A stretch of 64,000 nt of DNA from Mactra quadrangularis. Taxonomy: Eukaryota; Mollusca; Bivalvia; Venerida; Mactridae. The notes beneath the pieces were generated by a model that was given only the letters and a program-made list of their open reading frames with translations, did not search any database and was not told the DNA's origin. Shown here piece after piece: positions 11,065 to 20,743 of this stretch; the stretch's first letter is position 1, and every line of letters begins with the position of its first letter. A program made the translations under genes and the position numbers. The stretch covers positions 40,077,917 to 40,141,916 of the forward strand of contig CM046298.1 in assembly GCA_025267735.1 (NCBI GenBank). The letters are read 5' to 3'.

Positions 11065-11585
11065 TGGATACGTCACAGTTACAGTGTATGATCGATTGCG
11101 ATCCCATATTGAACAAACGAGTGATCGGTGTGTTCGCTGCGGATAGACTACCGATTGAACTTCCACCGACCCCCTTTGGATTCATTGCTAACACTGACAC
11201 TCAATCTAAACCTGGTCGTCATTGGTGCGCATTTTTCAACGATGTGCGTGGACATGTAGACTTTTTTGATAGTTATGGAAAATCAGCGAGTGAAAACAGT
11301 GTTTACTTTCAGCGATGGTTGAATAAAAATGCAGATAGTGTTCGTATTAATCACATACAAATTCAAAGTGATTCATCGAAAATATGCGGACTGTATTGCA
11401 TACTGTTTCTTCATCATAGACTATCCGGATATTCTTATCAGGATTTTTTAAATGTGTTTGATGCAAATGCTTTAGATGTTAATGATACATTTGTTCTTAA
11501 TTTTATGATAAATGTGTATAACCAATGTGTTTCAAATGAATGTGAAACTAATCAAACATGTACGTCTTTGATACAACATTTATAA
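11064..11585 (+). CDS. PRO: Adenain-like cysteine protease (capsid maturation)
   Basis: 173 aa. The catalytic layout of the adenovirus-type/Ulp1 cysteine protease clan is clear: His53 in GRHWCAFF, Asp69 in FFDSYG, Gln101 and Cys108 in KICGLYC. The Gln-to-Cys distance of seven matches the oxyanion Gln and nucleophile Cys spacing of adenain. The role in the family is cleavage of capsid and core precursors in the assembled particle. The ATG shares one base with the major capsid stop (TAATG at 11062-11066). It is the last gene of the plus-strand cluster and is followed by AATAAA at 11608. Slightly shorter than adenain but all active-site residues are kept. Confidence 0.93.
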   Translation: MDTSQLQCMIDCDPILNKRVIGVFAADRLPIELPPTPFGFIANTDTQSKPGRHWCAFFNDVRGHVDFFDSYGKSASENSVYFQRWLNKNADSVRINHIQIQSDSSKICGLYCILFLHHRLSGYSYQDFLNVFDANALDVNDTFVLNFMINVYNQCVSNECETNQTCTSLIQHL

Positions 11586-11607
11586 GAATATTTAATCATA
11601 TATAATC

Positions 11608-11613
11608 AATAAA
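11608..11613 (+). terminator. Polyadenylation signal for plus-strand cluster
   Basis: AATAAA 23 bp after the protease stop, in the gap where plus- and minus-strand genes converge. Confidence 0.7.
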
Positions 11614-11642
11614 ACGTAAAAACACAATTATGGTTGTTATAT

Positions 11643-11679
11643 TTTATTTCTACTCTAGCATATATTTATATATTTTATT
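11643..11679 (-). terminator. Polyadenylation signals for polymerase gene (duplicated)
   Basis: AATAAA on the minus strand at 11674-11679 and 11643-11648. The surrounding TTTTATTTCTACTCTAGCAT block is present twice in tandem (about 30-bp shift). It lies about 55-90 bp after the polymerase stop. Confidence 0.65.
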
Positions 11680-11731
11680 TCTACTCTAGCATATATTCAA
11701 TTGTTATGATAAAATATGAATAGATACGATA

Positions 11732-14700
11732 TCAATCATCATCGATATATTGGCAGGGAATTACAGTTAATCCATTAAGCGTGAACGATTGTTCATGTAA
11801 AGCACGTAAGCCTACAGCACGTTCTGATAAAATATCAGACACTTGCGTGATAGAGACTTCAGATTGATTAGTCGCATGCACATCATCGATATATTGGCAG
11901 GGAATTACAGTTAATCCATTAAGTGTGAACGATTGTTCATGTAATGCATGTAAGCCTACAGCACGTTCTGATGAAATATCAGACACTTGCACGATAGAGA
12001 CTTCAGATTGATTAGTCGCATGCATAATGTCCTCAGTCATTACAGTATCAGTTTCTGTTTGCTCACTATCAGTGTTTGAATCATTGTTAATTTTATAATG
12101 TCCATAGGCATAACTTTCCACTGCATTGAGTAGGTAACGTTTATCATCGAAAGCTGATAATCCAGTTTTTTGAATTGTTTCACCAAAGAGTTGATGTTTA
12201 TGACTTCGCAATGAATTCATCGAAGAAACCACACTTGTCTCACTGAAAAGAACATTTTTATAATGCTCGTGTTTCAATTCTTTTTTCACTGTCACTTTCG
12301 AAATACCCTTCGCCCGTTTTTCTTCTTTATTGTCACAAACAAAACTGTACATTTTGGATCTCAGACCAATAAATTCTGAAATAGGTTTGCCGTTGGTCTC
12401 ATCCTTCATTTTTCCTAACACTTTTTTGTTTCTATCACTATGTAGAAAATGCTCATTAGGATAATCTGAGGTATCGAAAAAGTCAATAGAGGTTTTCATG
12501 TCCTCATAGATTTCATTGGTTTCACAGAAGAAGAGAACGCTATCCGTATCCGTCATCTGCAGTTGCGCGCTGTTTTTATACTTCCTTTTGACATAATTGT
12601 ACCAAAAGTCGTACATCAAGCTTTTACTCAAGTCTGAAATAATATTGAACATCTGTAAGTGAAAAATAACTCAACTTAATAATAAAATTATTAATTAAGT
12701 CTATAACCTAAGACATTAAAACACCAAGTGATTGATTACTTAATCATTGACATGATGTAAAAACACCTATATATTTAAAATGAATGGAGTTTCATATAAA
12801 ATCATTGAAATATTGTAAAATAACACCTATGTATTTAAATGAATGAAGTTTACATTTGATAATAGTGTTATATAAATTTAGAAATAAATTTTAATACCTA
12901 GTATACACATGCCACAGTAGATGGGTTTAAATAAGTTGACCTTTGCCTTATGCATTTCAACTGCAACCAAGTCTTCATTGAATATGGTGGTATGTTTGTA
13001 GGTAGGCTTGGCAGTACATTTTTTTAGTCTACCTTCGGTGTGTACCAGTTCGATATTTTTGTGTTGTCTCACATTTTCCATCGTCTGCAAAAAGGGAAGG
13101 ACTTGTTAAATACATTGAACAGCGACATATTACGTATCTGCTTTTATAATAGTATGACAGTATAATACATAAAAATTGAAAGACAGCACTGTACATTCAT
13201 ATTCAATATTACAGACTATAATTACGCATGAAACTTCAAAACATAAAATACTTACTTTACCAAACACGGAGACATTCATCAACTTGTAGAAATTTTTTTG
13301 GAAGGTAGATGTAGCGTTCTTTCTCATCTCCGTGTTAAAATCAATATAACTTTTCATCCAAGCTTCTTGTTGAAATTTCAATACTCTGTGAATTGCTTTG
13401 ATTTCCAATCCTAGATTCACGTACAATTGTAAAGTTCTATAGTGCACCACATATTTGTCCTTATCCTCCAACGTAGCTAACAACTTTCCAACTTGTCCTC
13501 TGGACGGTAGGGGATCATTTTCCGCTAGATTGTACAATTTTCTCAGCAGCTGTTGTGCGTAGGGTGACAGCCGATCGTTCGAAATCACCTTTTGTTCCGG
13601 TGCTAAAGGTAGACAGTTGTGAATCTCATGTAATTTGCGGGGGTAGTGAAGCGATACTTCGAGGATATAACCTGTTTCTCCCGTTTCTGAAACAGTCATG
13701 ACGTCGAACGATTCAATGTCTGTTTTATTCATGAATTGAAATCCTCCAACTGGGAGAGGCTGCACCATCGCCCAGCCATACAAATTGTTTGCGTCCAAAT
13801 ACTGCAGATAGGATATAGGTTTAGATGCATCATAATCTTCTAAGTAAGGATTGTTAGCTTTCTTGTATCGATTAGAGATCTGTGACAAACCTCCTCGAAT
13901 CCCAGACTCCACCATTAGAATTTGATCAATGTCCGTGAGCAACTCCAACTCGACCTTCGTCATTTTGAGTAGAGCTGACCACGATAAGCCTGGTGACGTA
14001 AAGAAATGTGGGGGGTCAAGATGATACCGTGAAAGACACACCTTTCGAAAAGCCTCAAACACATCACTCAGTAATGCTACATCCGTTTTCAGATAAAGAT
14101 CGTGATACTGTCCCAATGATGTCATATTAAACGTTTCAAACACGGTTTGAGCATGATTATAATCTTCTTGAGAAATATGCTCCTTCTTAATTGTAGAATA
14201 GAATTCTTGTTGGGGTGGTAACGTTCGCTCGTCAAATTTATCAAAGGCATCCATGTACTCATACGGATAGACACCCTTGCGTAGTAAAAGTGTGGCTTTC
14301 TCGTTTGATTCACATTCTGCTAAGAGAGAAGGGAACGCTTGTAACCCATCTGAAGCTAAATTTTCAACTAGGTTTTCTAAGGAAGTCGGTAAAAACTGAA
14401 AACTGTCAATAAACCGAAGGTGACCTAATGAAAAACTGACATAGCGTTCGGAATTTTGAGCGATACATCGTAGTCGTTGATCCTTGAACTGACCAAGGTG
14501 TTCGCATAGAATGTGAGCGTCGAAATTTTTCAGATTGTGAAATATTACTGGCACGAATTTCGCTTGTTTGCAGGCGAGATTACAGCTATTGCAGGCCATT
14601 CCAATAAATTCTCCAGTTAAATGATTGTGATGCCTGACTACTCTATCATTTGCCTTCTCGTAAATACTAAATTGCTTTTTACAGAGACAGCAATGAGTAG

Positions 14701-16591
14701 GATCACACATCAAGTTGATTTCATCCTCAGTGATATTCATAGGAATGATGTTCGATAGGATTTGCTGTATTTCTTCTTGTTCTTGCAACAAATATTCGAT
14801 CATTTTGCTACCGGCATCTTTACCTCTGTAAATAATAACCGGTTTTGTATATTTCTCATCTTCACACACCACCTTGTAGCCGAAACTGCACACTTCTAAC
14901 TTGGCGGTGGGTGTCGTAGCGGAATGTTCAGGATTTGGAATGCAAGTGTGTATTTTCCTATTGACGGTTTCGAAATCGGCGTAGATGACGAACGGAACTT
15001 TTAACGTTTTTTCAAAGTCCTTGAACTTCAATATGTCGTTTTTACCAGCAATAGGAAGTTCTACTCTTTGAGCTCCGTGTGTTGAACAGTTTGCTTGATG
15101 CTCTTGCAGTAATGTTTCCTTGCGAAATCCATGTAAGCAATAAGGACAGAAATACAGTTGTGCACGATGCGTGTTAGTGCGAGACAGAAAGCGATTCAAG
15201 TTCGTAATGAGACAATAATGCGACTGTTCTCCTTCGGTCAACCATAACAAATCGATGTGATTGAGACGGTGACGATTTTCGGTAATTCGCAGAGGTATTA
15301 TGGATTTTTCCTCATAAGTAAAGACGTTGATAGAGATATGCTGATTCTGCGTTTCCACTGTCTTGATCTGCGATAAACTGACTGGATATGTGATACCACG
15401 CATGTTGATTTCGTGTTCGTACTGTTGATAATGTTCTACTTTTTCGGGTTCGAACTCTACTGGAAACAAGGATGCCAGCAAGCAATACAAGAAGCATTTG
15501 TCGTCATCGTTTTCGATATTTAACAAACAATGGCTCCGTACAAGAGTAAGAGGTAGAGGTATGTGCGCCGAGCCGCGCAAAGGTTTGTATACAACAGTAT
15601 GAATTTCCAGTTTTAAGACTCTTTTGATATACCATCCAGATCCTTCTCGCATAAATTGTTCTAAACTGGCATACATTTTCTGCATCGCTTCATTCAACGC
15701 ATGTTCATCGATGTCGACTGAGGACAATGCTACATACGTCCTGCTCCTGAAATAAGGTGATGTCATCGTTGATTCTCCGCCATCATCACGTTGCATCTCG
15801 ACTTGCACACATAAATTGTACTTTATACCACCCATGGAAGAAACACGAGCTTCTAAGAAAGATCTTACTTGCTCTCTGATATTACCAAAAAAAGTTAGTA
15901 CATCATATCGTTCACTACTTCTTGGCAATACACTTCTATTTAAAACTCGGTTATTTAATGCAGATTCGTCGATGTGTTGTTGCGAAGTTGATAAGTTTTC
16001 AGCGGAACCTTCTGATGTCGACTCAATTTGTTTTGACTCGTTCTGACCGCTATTTCGCACTTGAGCGTCGTCTTGTTGCTGCTGCCTATTTTCATTCGAT
16101 AGAGGTGGTGTCCTTGCACCTCGACCACCTTGTTGATTTAAAGGATGATTTTCCACTACATGTTGAAACAAGTCACTATATTCTCGAAATTCGTCATCGC
16201 AATGTCTACACACAAACTGTGCTCTATGTTTCTTTGATTTAGCACGGTTATGCACTGAGGCAGTATGTCGAGTCAGGTGATGCCTTTTGCCGAAAGTTTT
16301 ATTACATTGCTGACATGTAAAGGAAGACGACTCCGATCTTTTTTCTTTCAATAATCCATGTTTTTCGTATTGATGCGCTCGCAAATCTTTTAAGTAGACG
16401 TACGAATTTTCGCAAAAGTCACATTTACGCTTTGATTGATGGCTTTTTAAATGTTGATTTAAAGAATTCTTACTGCTGTATTGCTTGGCGCAGATTTCGC
16501 AAGTCCATTTGTGTTTTTTCACCTCCGGAATTGCATGAAATAATTCACTGTCACTGCTTTCACTATTACTCCGACTGTGTTGTCTTTTCAT
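11732..16591 (-). CDS. POLB: Polinton family B DNA polymerase, three exons
   Basis: Exons 16591-13256, 13084-12898 and 12633-11732, all GT-AG and in phase, give 1474 aa. This is a protein-primed type polymerase that would replicate the element. In order: four C2H2 fingers at about residues 30-155; a disordered Q/S-rich linker; a further C2H2 finger (FCPYCLHGF); 3'-5' exonuclease motifs Exo I YADFET (about 14975), Exo II HNLKNFDAH (about 14525) and Exo III YLKTDVALLSDVF (about 14075), with a CxxC/HH/CNSCN zinc module between Exo I and II (about 14590-14710); Pol A YLDANNLYGW; Pol B NFYKLMNVSVFGK at the end of exon 1; Pol C MTDTDSVLF in exon 3. Splicing exon 2 to 3 gives CGMCILDLSKSLMYDF, the expected family sequence. 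The protein is long for the family owing to the fingers and a repeated tail. Confidence 0.95.
11737..12024 (-). repeat. 144-bp tandem duplication in polymerase C-terminus
   Basis: Two in-frame copies, 11881-12024 and 11737-11880, encode two 48-residue units beginning HATNQSEVSI and ending PCQYIDD. They differ at only a few sites, so the duplication is recent. It lies after the catalytic domain. Confidence 0.9.
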
Positions 16592-17228
16592 CGTTGATAA
16601 TTGAATTAAGTTATCCTATTTATTCCAACGTTATAAAACACACGCATTATAATCCAGCGTTATAAAACAAACGCATTACATCTATGAAATTTACAGTTCT
16701 ATTGTTAACTCAGATTCAGAATCACATACACAACTTTACCCGTCGAGGACATTTAAAAATGGTTCAACACTCAACAGTTAGACACACATTATGCTGACTG
16801 AACCACTCAAGCGCTTAACATCTATATGCGATAATGTAGCGTCTCATGTTTCTGTTTGAGAGAGGAAACGAAATGTCAACTTGATCAGATAAAAGTTGAT
16901 AAATGAGACAACTATATGAGTACACCCAAATACATTAACATTTTTGCGGTTAAAACGGCGTCACTGTGTCTCACGTTTCTTTTCATGACAGGAAACAGGC
17001 TGTCAATTTAATCAGATAAAAGTTGATAAATGAGACTACTACATCGTTACACCCAAAATACATTAACATTTTTGCGGTTAAAAAGACGCCTCTATGTCTC
17101 CTATTTCTTTTCACGAGCGGAAATAGACTGTCAACTTAATAAGATAAAGATTGATATAGGAGCTTGTTTTCAAAGCACACCTGCATACGTTAACAAAGGA
17201 GTGTACTTACGTGAGAAATAGAATCTGT
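16592..17228. promoter_or_regulatory. Polymerase upstream region with iteron-like repeats (cluster A)
   Basis: No gene is seen. Three tandem, imperfect units of about 128 bp (about 16841-17215) share a TGTCAAYTTRATCAGATAAA core (16875, 16999 and a variant near 17128), a TGATAAATGAGAC block, and CATTAACATTTTTGCGGTTA. Two copies of a CGTTATAAAACA motif lie at about 16629 and 16659. It sits between the stop of the 17.2-kb gene and the polymerase ATG, so promoter or replication-control function is possible. Confidence 0.6.
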
Positions 17229-17591
17229 TCATATAGTGTAGTTAATCCATCTTCTAGATTTAGCGCCTTTCTTCTTTTCAACGGATGACGTGGCTTTTTT
17301 TCTATACCCTTTGGTGCGAGTTATCAACTGTCTTTCAGCGAAAGGCATTTTAGATAAAGGTTTATCTATAAACAGTCTTGGTTTTTCTCCTTCGCGCGGA
17401 ATTATTCTGCTTTCATTCGAAATCTCGTTTGTAGGTGGTTCTGACGATACAGTGCTGGGGATTGAACTGTTCTCCTCCTTAATGTCTATCTGTCCACCCG
17501 ATTGATTGTAATTGTGATGCTTTCCCTCCTCGACAAGTGTCAGTAAACGCTCATACTTAGTTTTAGGCACCAAGACTAATTCACGCGCCAT
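17229..17591 (-). CDS. Small Polinton protein, unknown function
   Basis: 120 aa from the ATG at 17591 (MARELVLVPKTKYERLL). An upstream in-frame extension to 17654 overlaps the neighbouring gene and is unlikely to be used, because this ATG sits 1 bp after the preceding stop. The head (LVLVPKxKYERLL) looks like a conserved Polinton small protein found next to the ATPase. The middle is Ser/Glu-rich and probably disordered, and the tail is basic (RTKGYRKKATSSVEKKKGAKSRRW). It is the last gene of the ATPase cluster. No enzyme motif is seen. A structural or DNA-binding virion role is a guess. Confidence 0.65.
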   Translation of the reverse strand: MARELVLVPKTKYERLLTLVEEGKHHNYNQSGGQIDIKEENSSIPSTVSSEPPTNEISNESRIIPREGEKPRLFIDKPLSKMPFAERQLITRTKGYRKKATSSVEKKKGAKSRRWINYTI

Positions 17592-17592
17592 T

Positions 17593-17904
17593 TTAGTCAA
17601 GTTCGTTCCGTATGGCACTGATGAAAGGTAAAATATACTTAAAATGTTGCACAAGAATTTGCTTTCTACGTTTTAATGACACTCCCTTACTAACCAATTG
17701 TCGAATAACAGTTTTTTGTTTCACTACCTGTTTTTTATCTTTTTCTGTTAATGTTCGATAACCGTGCAGTATATTGTACACAATTTGCACGATAGCGTTT
17801 ATTTGAGACTTTTCTATCCCTTCCAATAACAGTTTTTTCTGTTTGTCAGACGTATTGAGTAACAAACGCAAAAAATCCCTCTCCTTTTTAATGAGCGGAT
17901 TCAT
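17593..17904 (-). CDS. Conserved small helical Polinton protein
   Basis: 103 aa from the ATG at 17904 (MNPLIKKERDFLRLLLNT); the ATG at 17928 is also in frame. The layout (FLRLLLNTSDKQKKLLLEGI, then QIVYNILHG, then KKQVVKQKTVIRQLVSKGVS, then a hydrophobic end ILPFISAI) is the familiar pattern of a small basic protein met in many invertebrate Polintons. That recognition is from memory of the pattern only. It overlaps the end of the ATPase gene by 17 bp, and its stop is 1 bp before the next ATG. The function is not known; a core or membrane-active virion protein would fit the size and charge. Confidence 0.7.
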   Translation of the reverse strand: MNPLIKKERDFLRLLLNTSDKQKKLLLEGIEKSQINAIVQIVYNILHGYRTLTEKDKKQVVKQKTVIRQLVSKGVSLKRRKQILVQHFKYILPFISAIRNELD

Positions 17905-18651
17905 GCTTCTTTTCTGACTGATATACAATCATTAACTGATTGGGTAAAATGTTGGTTCGCAACTTATATTTGGAGTTAGAATGTGGAGACAAATCGACCA
18001 GCAAGTAACCATATTTTTCTGCAGTGGCTTTATTATAGGCATCCATGAAAAACTTAACTTGACCGGGAAATATCTGCCGACCTAAAGTCTGTATTTGCAA
18101 TTCATCTCGACTGTTTTTGAATAAAAAGAAATAGTGTGTATTCAAACTGATGGTACGGAATTCTCTCCCGGGGCAAAACGCATTTTGACAAATGAGAATG
18201 CAGAAAAATTTATAATGGTGAGCATATTTGCAATAGATATCCACCACATCTTTGCTTTTAGCGCTTTCTGTCATCATGTCGTCGATCACCAGAATTTTTT
18301 CTCCCGGTTCGCTCATATGCCACATTTCAAGTTCCGTTTTTGTGGGTAGTCCCTCGTAAAACGTAATATGTGGTATGGCTTTTTTCATGTCAGTGTACAT
18401 AGGTTGATCCACGCTGTAGCAATAATATATTGCTTTGATGGGTTTCGTAAACGCTCCATCGGTGTGTTTTAATAGTTGAAACACGAAACTCGTTTTTCCA
18501 ACATTACTCGGACCTGTAATTTAAAGAATTGTGATCAGATATCTCACCATCAATTTCTTACGTATTATAGATATCAATTTCGTTAAAAATATATAAACTC
18601 ACCAATCACCTGAGCAGTGGAGTCTACTTCGAGTTGAACGACACTTTCCAT
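17888..18651 (-). CDS. ATP: FtsK/HerA-type genome-packaging ATPase, two exons
   Basis: Exons 18651-18603 and 18513-17888 give 224 aa. Exon 1 is only 49 nt and encodes MESVVQLEVDSTAQVI; the splice then brings in the P-loop GPSNVGKTS at the start of exon 2. Walker B is KILVIDDMM (about 18290), followed by a CQN sensor motif (about 18180), both typical of the A32/HerA packaging ATPases of Polintons and nucleocytoviruses. The protein would drive DNA into preformed capsids. The long open frame upstream (to 18927) is AT-rich and not coding. A TATATAAAG lies about 50 bp before the ATG. The 3' end overlaps the next gene. Confidence 0.92.
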
Positions 18652-18982
18652 TTTAGAGATACGTGAGAAAATGACATGAGAAATTGATAACACTTTCTTT
18701 ATATACTGTTTGTATGTGTATACATTTTCTTGCTCATAGCCGTTATATTTGTAAGATTTATTAAAAGTGATGAATGAAATAAAACAGAAACATAAATAGT
18801 GTAATACAGATTTCTTTATTTTGAATATATAAACCAACACCATGTATACATTATATAAAACAACTATGAAACTTAGATATAAAACGTGTGAAAAAATAGA
18901 AAAGTAAAATAAAAGACATTTAAACAAAAATGTGTGAAAATTTTAGATATATACATGGAAATGTGAAATAAACGATACCACT
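18652..18982. other. AT-rich spacer with polyadenylation signal
   Basis: Between the ATPase ATG and the stop of the upstream minus-strand gene. It holds the ATPase TATA box and, at 18815-18820, a minus-strand AATAAA that probably ends the BIR-cluster transcript. No gene is seen. Confidence 0.5.
18698..18705 (-). promoter_or_regulatory. TATA box of ATPase cluster
   Basis: TATATAAA on the minus strand, 47-54 bp before the ATPase ATG at 18651. The same arrangement is seen before the genes at 20643 and 22461. Confidence 0.6.
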
Positions 18983-19381
18983 TTAACAAAGTCTATTTTC
19001 CAAAGACAGTAGTTGGATAGTCATATTTATCATTTTAGTTCTCCACTGTAATGTTTTCATGTCTGTTTCACGCCAATCGCGACAATAGATTTTTAATTTG
19101 AACATTTCAATCAGCTCCGGTAAAAAATCCATAACAGATATCGTTTCATTCCATTTCACTAATATTTGCATTTCGTCTATTGTCATCAAAATATCTTCAA
19201 AATAAAGTTCCAATTGCTGTTTATTTGTCAAATTAATGCACGTATGATCAAGTTGAGATAAACGAGAGTGTTGACATCCTACACATTTCTTTTTGAAAAC
19301 TGCATACATGTTTAGACTTATTTCTTTAGCATAGAAGAAGTCAAAATAAGACTGAAGTAAAGAAACACAATTTAAATCCAT
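18983..19381 (-). CDS. Accessory protein with putative zinc-binding CxxC-SQ-HxC motif
   Basis: 132 aa from the ATG at 19381 (MDLNCVSLLQSYFDFF); no ATG lies upstream in frame. Residues 33-48 read CVGCQHSRLSQLDHTC, so C33, C36, H46 and C48 could bind one zinc ion. Then comes an acidic helical stretch (QQLELYFEDILMTIDEMQ). I know similar CxxC..SQ..H.C small proteins from invertebrate mobile and viral DNA, but cannot name a family. It lies 5 bp after the BIR gene stop, same strand, so probably the same transcript. Function unknown. Confidence 0.6.
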   Translation of the reverse strand: MDLNCVSLLQSYFDFFYAKEISLNMYAVFKKKCVGCQHSRLSQLDHTCINLTNKQQLELYFEDILMTIDEMQILVKWNETISVMDFLPELIEMFKLKIYCRDWRETDMKTLQWRTKMINMTIQLLSLENRLC

Positions 19382-19386
19382 TGTTT

Positions 19387-19722
19387 TTAACAACACACAT
19401 TTGCTGGGAAAAGTTGATATTCTGGATATTTTTCTTTAGCTCCAGTAAGTCGAATGTAAATACAGTCGGGAGACCACTTTTTATGTTCATTAGCTGGCAC
19501 GTCCTCTTTCATCCACTGACAAACTCTAACACCGCAAGCAAAACATTCGACGATATCACTTTCCTTCGTGTAAAAAAATCCTGCATTAGCCAAATCAAAT
19601 TGATCTTGTTGCATTTGTCTTGGCCACGTTTGATAAGTAGAAAGTCGATCCTCATATTTCATATATTGACACGATTTTACTTTGCTTCCGAACAGAAATG
19701 TACTGTTTAAATTCATTTTCAT
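19387..19722 (-). CDS. Stand-alone BIR-domain protein (IAP-like)
   Basis: 111 aa. One full BIR domain at about residues 26-91: RLSTYQTWP, then LANAGFFYTKESDIVECFAC, then W, then EDVPANEHKKWSPDC. Zinc ligands C60, C63, H80 and C87 have the canonical C-x2-C-x16-H-x6-C spacing. BIR domains of inhibitor-of-apoptosis proteins bind caspases or IBM-type tetrapeptides. There is no RING, CARD or UBA in this gene, but a CARD-RING gene lies at 22461-23042. The start is at 19722 or at a second Met at 19716. The upstream gene ends 12 bp before, and the downstream gene starts 5 bp after, giving a tight minus-strand cluster. Probably captured from a host IAP. Whether it blocks or promotes cell death is not known. 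Confidence 0.9.
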   Translation of the reverse strand: MKMNLNSTFLFGSKVKSCQYMKYEDRLSTYQTWPRQMQQDQFDLANAGFFYTKESDIVECFACGVRVCQWMKEDVPANEHKKWSPDCIYIRLTGAKEKYPEYQLFPANVCC

Positions 19723-19734
19723 AAATAGTTATAT

Positions 19735-20643
19735 TTACCAATCTGTATAGTCTTTGTATGTAGTTGGATTACACAAACGACACTTGTAAAACGATATCTG
19801 ATTGTCATGAGAATCTTTACATTGCTGATTAAATATGCCACTCAAAAGTTCAGTAGGAAAATCTGTCGATATGTTCATATCATCATTTTCAGAGCGCAGC
19901 AAATGTGATACAGCATTGACTGTTTCATTGGCGGCATACGATGTAGCATTGGCTGTTTCATTGGCGCCATGTGATACAGCATTGGCTGTTTCATTGGCGC
20001 CATCGTTTAGCAAGCTCCCGAAATCAAAGTTATCATATTCACACAAGCCCAAAAAATTTTGTGGTAATGCGTTTACATTTTCATATTTCGCATATTGAGC
20101 TTCTTCCTGCTCCATTTGTCGTGCCCTAGCTTTCTCCCAAATGTCTGGCGAACTTTTGGGCCCATCATTTATTATTTGACTTTCCGATTTTAGTGTATTC
20201 CCGCTGAGCACAAAACTTCCACTGCTATCATACACTGTCACAATATCAGGCGAGTCATTTATCATACCATCCAGTGCGATCGAAGTCGGCGCGCAATCAG
20301 TTTGGCGCTCTTTATTTTTACACGTAGCTGTCGTTGATTTACTTTTTTGCCGCTTTTTCTTATCACGTTTTGCGGTAGACGTTGGTTTACATGTTTCACT
20401 CTTGTTTCCTCGTAATCTTATCCTTGCACATTCCAACGCTTTTCCAGGTTTCTTCCGTGATGTCTTAACGTTGTTTATATTAAATGGGTTATATCCGCAA
20501 TACTTCTTCTTAAAATGTTGTTTACTCTTTAAGTGGCGAATAACGTAAAATTCTGTCATCCATACTTCACAAATAGAACAAAATATAGACTTAATGCTAT
20601 CCTTGATCACAAAATCCATGCTGAGCTGTCTTGAATAGTTCAC
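19735..20643 (-). CDS. Accessory zinc-finger protein with disordered repeat region
   Basis: 302 aa from 20643, or 294 aa from the Met at 20619 (MDFVIKDS). The N-terminus has a U1/C2H2-like finger, CSICEVWMTEFYVIRHLKSKQH (C-x2-C-x11-H-x5-H), then a Lys-rich stretch (KRDKKKRQKSKS) that could be a nuclear signal. A long disordered region follows with three tandem copies of an 11-residue ANETANAVSHG-type repeat (about 19896-20010). Near the C-terminus is a lone CRLC. The last codons TGGTAA contain a possible splice donor, but no acceptor is evident before the BIR gene. TATAAAAGG lies about 45 bp before the first ATG. Probably a nuclear DNA- or RNA-binding protein; the target is unknown. Confidence 0.7.
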   Translation of the reverse strand: MNYSRQLSMDFVIKDSIKSIFCSICEVWMTEFYVIRHLKSKQHFKKKYCGYNPFNINNVKTSRKKPGKALECARIRLRGNKSETCKPTSTAKRDKKKRQKSKSTTATCKNKERQTDCAPTSIALDGMINDSPDIVTVYDSSGSFVLSGNTLKSESQIINDGPKSSPDIWEKARARQMEQEEAQYAKYENVNALPQNFLGLCEYDNFDFGSLLNDGANETANAVSHGANETANATSYAANETVNAVSHLLRSENDDMNISTDFPTELLSGIFNQQCKDSHDNQISFYKCRLCNPTTYKDYTDW

Positions 20644-20685
20644 ATATGAGAGTACATACCAATGTTAAATATGAAAATAGTCCCT

Positions 20686-20694
20686 CCTTTTATA
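20686..20694 (-). promoter_or_regulatory. TATA box of zinc-finger/BIR cluster
   Basis: TATAAAAGG on the minus strand, about 43-51 bp before the ATG at 20643. Confidence 0.6.
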
Positions 20695-20743
20695 TGAATG
20701 TCGGGTTTTCATTGGATAATATTTAATGTTCACGATTTACAGA

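Noticed and set aside
12634..12652. Met start of the 11732-12652 frame as a separate protein
   Set aside because: The Met lies in the intron. Splicing at 12633 restores the polymerase motif around ILDLSKSLMYDF.
13130..13255. Last 41 codons of the long polymerase frame
   Set aside because: This is intron sequence after a clean donor (AAA|GTAAGT). The family sequence continues in the exon at 13084.
18583..18927. Hydrophobic 114-aa minus-strand frame as a membrane protein
   Set aside because: Most of it is AT-rich leader before the ATPase ATG at 18651; only the last 16 codons are real exon 1.
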